A stretch of 64,000 bases of DNA from Desulfobacterales bacterium (GTDB lineage Bacteria > Desulfobacterota > Desulfobacteria > Desulfobacterales > JAEINQ01): assembly GCA_016342285.1 (NCBI GenBank), contig JAEINQ010000019.1, positions 27,818 to 91,817 of the forward strand, read 5' to 3'. Made by a program: the position numbers and the translations under genes. Shown in pieces: positions 52,310 to 58,823 of this stretch (position 1 is the stretch's first letter; every line of letters begins with the position of its first letter). The notes below the pieces were generated by a model. The model made no database searches, was not told the origin of the DNA, and saw only the letters and a list, made by a program, of their open reading frames with translations.

Positions 52310-52331
52310 GCGGTCCCTGTCAACAGCGTCT

Positions 52332-52506
52332 GAAACCACAAGGACACAAAGCACTTTGCGCGGCATAGCCGCAAATAAAATATGGTTCACCGCAAAGCCG
52401 CAAAGATTGCAACGTTTTTTTGACAGGATGAACAGGGTATCCAGGATTGATTTGGTCGGCCGATCACCTGTTGAAGACAGATGACGGATGACAGATGACG
52501 GATGAA
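52332..52506. repeat. Nonamer and heptad micro-repeats
   Basis: CCACAAGGACACAAAGC (52336) and ACCGCAAAGCCGCAAAG (52389) belong to the CCACAAAGG nonamer family. Four 7-base units GACAGAT/GACGGAT follow at about 52477-52504. With a short unassigned stretch (52507-52686) they fill the gap before the cyclase gene. Confidence 0.65.
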
Positions 52507-52686
52507 AACAAAAAAATTATCAGGCGCTCGGGCCGAACAAATGGTGCCATGCCCTTCGGGCGGATGCCACGTTTTATCATACATGGTGCCATGTCGAGGT
52601 CCCGAACCCCGTCATCTCTCCCGTCAGGGATCACAGTTTTTACGGAACCGTCAACCTTGAACCACCCGAGGAAATTCGGAGGTGCG

Positions 52687-54015
52687 ATGCAGACGGATGA
52701 AAGAGTCGAACGGCAGCTTCCCGCAAGGATCGTCTCGGCGATCCGGCGCCATCAAGACAACAGCGAGCGGCTCGTCGGATGGATTCAGTTGACCGTGGTG
52801 CTTTTCTTCGGGCTTCTCTATGGGGTGTCCCCCAAAACCTTTTCGACCAGCCGGACTTTTGCCCTGGTTCCCTGGTTTCTGGCCGGCTATACCGTCCTGA
52901 CCTCCATTCGGTTGTGGCTGTCGATTCGGGGCCGGTTGAGCTCGCCCTGGCTTTATCTTTCCGTGGTTGTCGATATGGCCCTGCTGATGGCGATGATCTG
53001 GGCCTTTCACCTGCAGTACATGCAGCCGCCCTCTTTCTACCTCAAATCGCCGACCCTGCTCTACGTTTTTATCTTCATCGCTCTTCGCACCCTGCGCTTC
53101 GAAGTCCGTTTCGTGGTGACCGCCGGCCTGGTCGCCGCCATGGGTTGGGCCGCCATGGCGGTTTACGCCACCGCCGCCAGCGGCGGTGTGGCCATGATTA
53201 CCCGCAACTACGTCAAATACATGACCTCAAACAGCATCCTCGTGGGTGCCGAGTTGGACAAGATCATTACCATCTTAACGGTGACGGTCATCCTGGCCGT
53301 GGCCATATCCCGGGCACGGCTGCTGCTGGTCCGGGCCCTGTCCGAAGAGAGCGCGGCCAGGGATCTGGCGCGATTCTTTTCCCCGGAGGTGGCCGGTCAG
53401 ATCGTCGCTTCCGAAGAACAGATCCGGGCCGGCCAGGGTAAGGCCCGGGACGCGGCCATTGTCAACTGCGACCTGAGGGGGTTTACGCGCCTGGCCGCCG
53501 GGATGGCCCCGGACGACCTGATCTGTCTGTTGACCGACTACCAGGCCCTGATGGTGCCGGTGATTCATCGCCACGGCGGCACCGTGGATAAATTCATGGG
53601 CGACGGTATTCTGGCCACCTTCGGTGCGGCCGTGGCCAACGATACCTATGCCGCCGATGCCCTGCGGGCCGTGGACGCCATGCTGGCAGCCGTGGACGGC
53701 TGGAACGAAGAACGTCGCAGAAACGGTCAGCCGGCCGTGGCCATCGGCGCGGCGGTGGCCGCCGGGCCCGTGGTCTTTGGCGCGGTGGGCGATGCAACCC
53801 GGCTCGAGTACACGGTCATCGGCGATGCGGTGAACCTCTCGGCCAAGCTGGAAAAGCACAACAAGGCCGAGGGGGTCCGGGCCCTGGCCCCGGCACGCGA
53901 CTTCGATCTGGCCATGGCCCAAGGATACCGCCCTCCCCATGACTGCCGGCCGCTTGGGGCCAGGCGGGTCGACGGGGTGGACGCGCCTTTGGACCTGGTG
54001 GTGCTGGCCCCCTGA
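52687..54015 (+). CDS. Membrane-anchored class III adenylate/guanylate cyclase
   Basis: A 442-residue protein. Six hydrophobic helices fill residues 30-210 (including GWIQLTVVLFFGLLYGV and YLSVVVDMALLMAMIWAF), then a class III cyclase domain. Metal-binding aspartates are D262 (NCDLRGFT) and D306 (KFMGDGILATFG). K302 and the later EYTVIGDAVNLSAKLE fit the family. ATG 52687 follows GGAGG; the frame opens upstream in repeat DNA. The membrane part probably senses a signal. Whether it makes cAMP or cGMP is not readable, although Lys is usual in adenylate cyclases. Confidence 0.88.
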   Translation: MQTDERVERQLPARIVSAIRRHQDNSERLVGWIQLTVVLFFGLLYGVSPKTFSTSRTFALVPWFLAGYTVLTSIRLWLSIRGRLSSPWLYLSVVVDMALLMAMIWAFHLQYMQPPSFYLKSPTLLYVFIFIALRTLRFEVRFVVTAGLVAAMGWAAMAVYATAASGGVAMITRNYVKYMTSNSILVGAELDKIITILTVTVILAVAISRARLLLVRALSEESAARDLARFFSPEVAGQIVASEEQIRAGQGKARDAAIVNCDLRGFTRLAAGMAPDDLICLLTDYQALMVPVIHRHGGTVDKFMGDGILATFGAAVANDTYAADALRAVDAMLAAVDGWNEERRRNGQPAVAIGAAVAAGPVVFGAVGDATRLEYTVIGDAVNLSAKLEKHNKAEGVRALAPARDFDLAMAQGYRPPHDCRPLGARRVDGVDAPLDLVVLAP

Positions 54016-54035
54016 TGCGGGGGTATCAGGACAAT

Positions 54036-54170
54036 TCTCAATATCCAATGTTCAATGCTCAAGTTTCATGTGTTGTGGAATCGCTTTGCTCTGCCATTTT
54101 AAAGATAGGATAAATCGGAAGATCCTGTAAAACCTGTTTCACGCAACGACGCAACGACGCAGATATACCA
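54036..54170. repeat. CAATATC heptads and CGCAACGAC nonamers
   Basis: Five 7-base units (CAATTCT, CAATATC, CAATGTT, CAATGCT, CAAGTTT) follow the cyclase gene. Then a CACGCAACGACGCAACGACG tract lies at about 54138, repeated at about 54838. Confidence 0.65.
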
Positions 54171-54298
54171 AAAGCGTCGCCCGCAATCAGACCTCAGACC
54201 GCTGACCTCTGTTATGCCCTTTCTGTTTTCCGTCCTTTGTTCTTACCGCCTCCAGCCACTTCCCTACAGCCTAACGCCTTATTGCCCCCTCAAACCGC

Positions 54299-54490
54299 TT
54301 GCTATTGCAGGGCCTGAGACATCGGTTGTTGTTAACGGAGAGAACGAAACTGGCGTTTTTGCTGGCAGTCGCCGAGACGGCCGGAAATGTCGAAAACAAG
54401 CCAAGCCGGCTTTGTCCCAACTGCCACAAGGGGGTCATGCACTGGGTGTTTGCATCCAAACCGAATACAAATAAACGTTCGCCGCCAGGG
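54299..54490 (+). pseudogene. Possible C-terminal fragment of an IS91-type transposase
   Basis: In one plus frame the DNA reads RLCPNCHKGVMHWVF followed by KRSPP. A Cys-x2-Cys finger and a terminal RSPP resemble the ends of IS91-family (Y2) transposases. The rest of the gene is absent. It abuts the point where the convergent SEC-C gene loses its normal sequence. Confidence 0.3.
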
Positions 54491-54550
54491 AAGGAAATAT
54501 TTCTTGCCGCTCCCGCACGGGCAGGGTTGATTTCTGCCGATTTTTGCCAT
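54332..54550 (-). pseudogene. Truncated SEC-C motif protein gene
   Basis: AGGAG seven bases before the ATG and the sequence MAKIGRNQPCPCGSGKKY are a perfect start for a SEC-C zinc-motif protein. The next residues should supply the CC or HC of the motif but are FLPWRRTF, with no further similarity. The frame runs on to 72 residues, probably by chance. The real remnant is 54497-54550. Confidence 0.6.
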
Positions 54551-54597
54551 GATTGTTCTCCTGCGTCAGGAATTTTGAAAACCTCGGCCGTCGGGTC

Positions 54598-54862
54598 TCA
54601 GATTTCTGATCTCACATTCCGCATCCCAGATCCCAGATCCCAGATCCCACATCCCACATCCCGGATCCCGGATCCCGGATCCCGTATCCCACAATTCGCC
54701 AACCTGTCGGGCGTAGCCTCTGGCGAAGCCTGATCCGCAATCTTCTTCGGCCTTCCTTCAGTCTTCAACCTTCTACCTTCAGTCTGCTCTTTTACCCCGT
54801 TCACAAACCGGTCACTCTCTCATTTAAAAAACTTGTCTCACGCAACGACGCAACGACGCGAA
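54598..54862. repeat. ATCCCAG heptad array, TTCAGTC heptads and CGCAACGAC nonamers
   Basis: About ten 7-base units (ATCCCAG, ATCCCAC, ATCCCGG) run from about 54629 to 54693, then CTTCAGT-type heptads (about 54755-54790), then CACGCAACGACGCAACGACG (54838). The same heptad families occur at 36103-36260 and 57078-57155. The stretch 54863-55000 shows nothing recognisable. Confidence 0.75.
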
Positions 54863-55000
54863 GTTAAAAAAACCACCACCGGTCTTTTTCTGAATGCTTG
54901 GGTATTCCTTCCGCCCTTCTTTTTTTGCCTCCCGCCTCTTCCCTACAGTCTAACGCCTTCTTGCTCCGCTTAAAAAACGGTCGGCCTTTCATGGTAATTG

Positions 55001-55285
55001 TCAATAATGGTAACGGCACTGAGCGAAATCGATTCTGTCTTGTCCCACCACATAAACCAAACGGTGCTCTTGTGTGATTCGGCGGGACCAGACCCCGGGC
55101 TCAAGAAATTTCAGAGGTTCCGGTTTGCCGAGCCCCTGAAACGGATTCCGCATCACCGCTTCGATGAGTTTGAAAATCCGAACCGCTGTCCGGCGATCCG
55201 TTTCAACCCAGTAGCTTAAATCCTCTCTGAATTCAGCCTGGAATATAGCGTCTCTCTGCTTCGTATTTTGAGGCAGGTTAGCCAA
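55001..55285 (-). CDS. yoeB: YoeB-family mRNA interferase toxin
   Basis: A 94-residue toxin of the Txe/YoeB family, a ribosome-dependent mRNA nuclease. FREDLSYWVETDRRTAVRIF, PFQGLGKPEPLKF, GVWSRRITQEHRLVYVV and the C-terminal CRYHY match YoeB closely, including the final His-Tyr of the active site. The start is taken as TTG at 55285, inside the antitoxin's last codons and preceded by AGAGG. It is translationally coupled to yefM. Confidence 0.9.
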   Translation of the reverse strand: MANLPQNTKQRDAIFQAEFREDLSYWVETDRRTAVRIFKLIEAVMRNPFQGLGKPEPLKFLEPGVWSRRITQEHRLVYVVGQDRIDFAQCRYHY

Positions 55286-55556
55286 GACCGACCTCTTGGC
55301 GAAGCGCGTCGATGGTTTGTGGTGCTCCGTCCTTTTTTCGGATGCCTTCAAGGGCTGAAATAAGCCTTTCGGCATTGGCCGGGGACCGAAGCAGGTGCGC
55401 CGTCTCAAGGATGCCGGACAGTTCGTCCGCTGCGATCATGGCGACGTCTTCACTGCCTCGCCGCTGAATAATGACCACTTCGCGGTTTTTAATGACCTCA
55501 TCCATCAACGAAGCGAAACGGGCACGGGCATGGGTATACGTGGTTTGAATGGCCAT
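55278..55556 (-). CDS. yefM: YefM/Phd-family antitoxin
   Basis: A 92-residue antitoxin that would bind YoeB and repress the operon. MAIQTTYTHARARFASLMDE and VVIIQRRGSEDVAMIAADEL are the DNA-binding and core parts; the C-terminal half (LRSPANAERLISALEG) is the flexible toxin-binding tail. AGGAGGCAGAT gives a strong ribosome site. Its stop overlaps the toxin start. Confidence 0.92.
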   Translation of the reverse strand: MAIQTTYTHARARFASLMDEVIKNREVVIIQRRGSEDVAMIAADELSGILETAHLLRSPANAERLISALEGIRKKDGAPQTIDALRQEVGLG

Positions 55557-55574
55557 ATCTGCCTCCTATGTATA

Positions 55575-55614
55575 TGTACAGAACAACTGTACGTCGCTTA
55601 GGCCTCTATGTCAA
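55575..55614 (-). promoter_or_regulatory. yefM-yoeB promoter with overlapping YefM operator
   Basis: On the minus strand TTGACA (55614-55609), a 17-base spacer and TACAGT (55591-55586) form the promoter. A palindrome GTACAG/CTGTAC (55576-55581 and 55587-55592) covers the -10 box and contains TGTACA (55575-55580), the known core of YefM operators. Confidence 0.8.
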
Positions 55615-55699
55615 TCCGCGAATCGTTTCACCCTCTCTCCACCCCTCCGGTGAATTCTGAAACGATCCTCTTAAAACCTTCCTCACGCAATCCTCCTTC

Positions 55700-55780
55700 G
55701 CCTGAAGGTTTCGGCGGGACAGGCGACGCAACGGCGCAGATAAACCGCAAACGCCACCTGCAATCAGGCGATGTGACGGT
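55700..55780 (+). repeat. Degenerate repeat shared with 57020-57080
   Basis: GGGACAGGCGACGCAACGGC, GCAGATAAACC and CACCTGCAATCAG recur as GAGACAGGCGAGGCAACGGC, TCAATAAACC and CACCTGCAATCAG at 57030-57083. The two copies bracket mazEF and brnA, in direct orientation. The gap 55557-55928 otherwise holds the yefM and mazE promoters. Confidence 0.7.
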
Positions 55781-55869
55781 GCGAAGTTAATAGAACCGCC
55801 ATGGTTTTTTTCTGAATGCTTAGGTTTTAACCCTTCTATCTTCAACTTGAGCTATGTTGGGCGGGTCCC

Positions 55870-55910
55870 TTGACACCCCACGATGAAACCGATAGTTTAT
55901 ACAGTGTATC
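55870..55910 (+). promoter_or_regulatory. Putative mazEF promoter/operator
   Basis: TTGACA at 55870-55875, a 17-base spacer and TAGTTT (55893-55898). A short palindrome ATAC-AGT-GTAT at 55899-55909 overlaps the expected start site and could be the MazE operator. Confidence 0.55.
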
Positions 55911-55928
55911 AACATGAAAGGGGGTGCT

Positions 55929-56189
55929 ATGGAAGTGACAATCAAGAAATGGGGCAACAGTCTGGCTGCGCGACTGCCCAAGTCCATTGTCGAGAAGGGC
56001 AACTTGAATCTCGATCAAAAGGTCGATGTGGACGTGGTCGACGGAAAGGTCGTGCTGACGCCGATCCGGCAAAGGAAATCGTATTTACTGGACGTCCTGT
56101 TGGCTCAATGCGATCCGGAAGTCATGGAATTGGGCGAAGAAGACAAGCAATGGCTCCATGATGAACCAAAAGGCCGGGAGATCCTGTAA
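55929..56189 (+). CDS. mazE: MazE-family antitoxin (AbrB-type)
   Basis: An 86-residue AbrB-fold antitoxin: MEVTIKKWGNSLAARLPKSI, then NLNLDQKVDVDVVDGKVVLTP, with an acidic toxin-binding tail. ATG 55929 is preferred over 55914 because AAAGGGGGT is placed just before it. It ends 2 bases before mazF. Confidence 0.9.
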   Translation: MEVTIKKWGNSLAARLPKSIVEKGNLNLDQKVDVDVVDGKVVLTPIRQRKSYLLDVLLAQCDPEVMELGEEDKQWLHDEPKGREIL

Positions 56190-56191
56190 CA

Positions 56192-56533
56192 ATGCCGGCA
56201 ACGAAATATTTTCCAAGGCGCGGCGACATCGTGTGGACGGATTTTGACCCGGCTGCGGGGCATGAACAGATGGGAAAACGTCCTGCGCTGGTGCTGTCAC
56301 CGACTCCCTTCAACCGAAAAATCCGGCTGGCCCTGGTGGCACCCATCACCAGCCGTGAGCGGGGGCATGGGTTTGAAGTCCATCTTCATGGCACCCGGGT
56401 TCGCGGCGTCGTGCTCTGCCATCAGGTACGGGTGATCGACTTTGTCGAACGGGGGGTCCGGTTTGCCGAAAAAGCCCCTGATGCCGTCATCGCCGATGCC
56501 CTGGCCCGGGTCCGGGTCCTGGTGGATGATTGA
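56192..56533 (+). CDS. mazF: MazF/PemK-family mRNA interferase toxin
   Basis: A 113-residue ribosome-independent endoribonuclease. RRGDIVWTDFDPAAGHEQMGKRPALVLSP has the conserved binding loop, ALVAPITSRERGHGFEV the second strand with the catalytic Thr-Ser region, and GVVLCHQVRVIDF the third. All family motifs are intact, so the module may be active. Confidence 0.92.
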   Translation: MPATKYFPRRGDIVWTDFDPAAGHEQMGKRPALVLSPTPFNRKIRLALVAPITSRERGHGFEVHLHGTRVRGVVLCHQVRVIDFVERGVRFAEKAPDAVIADALARVRVLVDD

Positions 56534-56557
56534 CCTGGAATGATTTTGCAGATTCAA

Positions 56558-56658
56558 AAAGAACCTTATTCATTGGTTTCACAATAAGGGGAAATCTTAT
56601 TCGAGTTATATCGGCCAGAGACATGAGCCGTAAAGAAAGGGAGGTATATAAAAAATGA
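56558..56658 (+). pseudogene. 3' remnant of a brnT toxin gene
   Basis: A frame ending TGA at 56656-56658 reads FIGFTIRGN, then LIRVISARDMSRKEREVYKK, the C-terminal signature of BrnT toxins. It overlaps the next ATG (ATGA), as in intact brnTA operons. Upstream, the frame meets a stop at 56527 and no toxin sequence precedes about 56558, so some 55-60 N-terminal residues are missing. Confidence 0.8.
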
Positions 56659-56924
56659 GTAAGAAAATACCTGCGTTTAAAAATGAAGATGAAGAAAGAG
56701 AGTTTTGGGCGACTCACGACTCGACAGAATACATAAATTGGAACAAGGCTGAAAGAATTACATTTTCAAACCTGAAGCCTTCTGTAAGAAAAATATCCCT
56801 TCGGCTTCCAGAGTCGATGATAGAAGAGCTTAAGCTTTTGGCGAATAAAAGAGATGTGCCATACCAATCTCTTTTAAAAGTTTTTCTTGCTGAACGTATC
56901 GAAAAAGAGCTTGGGGCTCGCTGA
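56655..56924 (+). CDS. BrnA-like antitoxin (CopG/RHH type), orphaned
   Basis: An 89-residue antitoxin with an N-terminal toxin-binding part (FKNEDEEREFWATHDST) and a ribbon-helix-helix domain (ISLRLPESMIEELKLLANKR). GGGAGG lies 11 bases upstream. It is AT-richer than all its neighbours, a sign of recent transfer. Its BrnT partner is only a fragment. Confidence 0.82.
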   Translation: MSKKIPAFKNEDEEREFWATHDSTEYINWNKAERITFSNLKPSVRKISLRLPESMIEELKLLANKRDVPYQSLLKVFLAERIEKELGAR

Positions 56925-57009
56925 AATTGCTTGCCAACCAGTCACTTCAGCGAACGGGAAGAGGCGCCGTGGCATTTCGGGGAAGCCTTTTGGCACGCCA
57001 CTGAGTTCA

Positions 57010-57155
57010 ACTTTGATTAAGGGCTTCGGTGAGACAGGCGAGGCAACGGCGTCAATAAACCAACAGCACCACCTGCAATCAGATCCCAGATCCCGCATTC
57101 CTGATCCCATAGGTGCTCCGCTTCGGTCTTCAGCCTTCCTCCCTTCAGCCTTTCC
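57010..57155. repeat. Degenerate repeats between brnA and the CPBP gene
   Basis: It holds the second copy of the repeat at 55700-55780, then ATCCCAG heptads (about 57080-57112) and CTTCAGCC heptads (57126-57150). The last ends next to the CPBP stop at 57157. Confidence 0.65.
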
Positions 57156-57156
57156 C

Positions 57157-57783
57157 TCAGGGGATCGGCACGACGGCGAAGATAAAGGCACTCCAGAGGG
57201 CGTGGGAAATGATCACCGGCCAGAGGCGGCCCCAGTGCCAGTAAAGCAGGCCCCAGAAGGCGCCGGCCACGGCCGCGGCCCCCACCAGCATGAAATTCAT
57301 CGAACAGACATGGACCAGGGCATAGGCGGCGGTGGCCAGTGCCCAGCCCCGGGCGTTTCCGAACCGGCCCATGAGCTGTTTCTGCAAAAAGCCCCGCCAG
57401 AAAATCTCCTCAGCCGGTCCGGTGACGGTCAGCAGGAGGACGAAAATACCCCAGCGCGACATCCCGGTGCCTTTTCCGTAAATGGCCCCGATCTGTCCGT
57501 CGGCAAAGGCAAAGAGCTGGCTGGAGACGGCCTTGCCGGCCCAGAAGATCAGCCACAGGGCCATGGCCGATACGATGCCGCGGATCAGGTCCCGGCCATC
57601 GGGCCGGCGCCATCCGGCCGCAGGCGGTGCGATCCAAACCGACAGCAGGGCCAGCAAACTGGCCGACCCGGCGATTTTAAGCCAGAAATTCGACCAGGGA
57701 AGGGCAAAGGCAACGACCCATAAGGCCGCGGCCAGTGCCACCATGGCCCATACCCGAACCAATTTTACCCCTTGGTCGGTCAT
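57157..57783 (-). CDS. CPBP family intramembrane metalloprotease
   Basis: A 208-residue protein with six or more helices and the CPBP (CAAX protease / bacteriocin-processing) motifs: AEEIFWRGFLQ (EExxxR), YALVHVCSMNFM and ISHALWSAFIF. Substrate is unknown. It is coupled by ATGA to the prenyltransferase, so both may be co-translated. Confidence 0.87.
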   Translation of the reverse strand: MTDQGVKLVRVWAMVALAAALWVVAFALPWSNFWLKIAGSASLLALLSVWIAPPAAGWRRPDGRDLIRGIVSAMALWLIFWAGKAVSSQLFAFADGQIGAIYGKGTGMSRWGIFVLLLTVTGPAEEIFWRGFLQKQLMGRFGNARGWALATAAYALVHVCSMNFMLVGAAAVAGAFWGLLYWHWGRLWPVIISHALWSAFIFAVVPIP

Positions 57784-58664
57784 CGGAGAATCCCTTCCAT
57801 GATCAGTGCCGCCACCAGCAGCAGGCCAAAGGCCGTGTCGAGTTGGGCGGTTCGGGCATCGGCGTCCATGGGCACCTCCCGGGCCATCTGCCGGAACAGG
57901 CGGAAGGCCAGGGGCAGGCTGGTCAGGATGATCAGCAGCCAGGGGGTCAGGAATCCGGCCAGGGCGATAATGCCGACATAGGCCAGGGCCATGAGCAGCA
58001 GGTAGGCGGTCAGGCCCCGGCGTTTGCCCAGCACGGTGGCAAGGGTGTGAATGCGCCGGCTTTGGTCGAGTTCGATATCACGGATGTTGTTGGCCAGAAG
58101 GACCAGGGCGACCAGCAGTCCGAACGGAAGTGATACCCAGAAGGCTTTGGGGCTGAGCACCTGTCGCTGGACATAGTAGCTCCCCTCGACCATGAGCGGT
58201 CCCCACATGAGAAACACCGACAATTCCCCCAGGGCAACGTATTTGTAGCGAAGGGGCGGGGCCGTGTAGGTCAGTCCGGCCACAAGCCCTGCCAGGCCGA
58301 TCCAGAAGATCGCCTGGCCCCGGGTGGCGACCAGGTAGATGCCGATGACGGCCGCCATGGCGAAAAGAGCGTAGGCGGCCCACTTGACCTGTTCGGCCGG
58401 AAGGCGCCCTTCCACCAGGGGGTGGGGGCGGTATTGGGCCGTGGCCGATTCGACGGTGTCCACGCCGCTGCCAACGTCGTAGTAGTCGTTGATCAGGTTG
58501 GTGCCGGCGTGGAGCATCACGGCGCTGGCCAGGGCCAGCAGGAACGGGAACCAGAAAAAGGGTCCGTCAATGGCGCCCATGGCGCTGCCCACGCCCACCG
58601 AAATGGCGGTCATGGAAAAGGACCAGGGACGGCTTGCCAAAAACCAGTTGCGATAGAGGTGCAT
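57780..58664 (-). CDS. menA: UbiA-family prenyltransferase, MenA-like
   Basis: A 294-residue polytopic protein with about nine helices. The first Asp-rich motif is NLINDYYDVGSGVD and the second NNIRDIELDQSR; both bind the prenyl diphosphate through Mg2+. The overall pattern (RPWSFSMTAISV, GLTYTAPPLRYKYVALGE) resembles MenA, which attaches a polyprenyl chain to 1,4-dihydroxy-2-naphthoate in menaquinone synthesis. The other men genes are not here. Confidence 0.85.
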   Translation of the reverse strand: MHLYRNWFLASRPWSFSMTAISVGVGSAMGAIDGPFFWFPFLLALASAVMLHAGTNLINDYYDVGSGVDTVESATAQYRPHPLVEGRLPAEQVKWAAYALFAMAAVIGIYLVATRGQAIFWIGLAGLVAGLTYTAPPLRYKYVALGELSVFLMWGPLMVEGSYYVQRQVLSPKAFWVSLPFGLLVALVLLANNIRDIELDQSRRIHTLATVLGKRRGLTAYLLLMALAYVGIIALAGFLTPWLLIILTSLPLAFRLFRQMAREVPMDADARTAQLDTAFGLLLVAALIMEGILR

Positions 58665-58669
58665 AATTC

Positions 58670-58806
58670 TGCCTTAAAAAGGATTGCCGAATTTGGGATT
58701 TTCGAATTGTCGAATTAAAGTTGGTCCGTCAATCCGTCAATTCAGCAATCCACCAATCCGCCAATCCGCCAATCCGTCAATTCACAATCCGTCAATTCGC
58801 CAATCC
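58670..58806 (+). repeat. Lead block plus CGTCAATC octamer array (copy 2)
   Basis: TAAAAAGGATTGCCGAATTT and TCGAATTGTCGAATTAAAG match copy 1 at 2231. About eleven 8-base units (CGTCAATC, CGTCAATT, CGCCAATC, CACCAATC) follow. The array ends 18 bases from the parC stop. Confidence 0.85.
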
Positions 58807-58823
58807 GTTCTACAGACGGGGCA

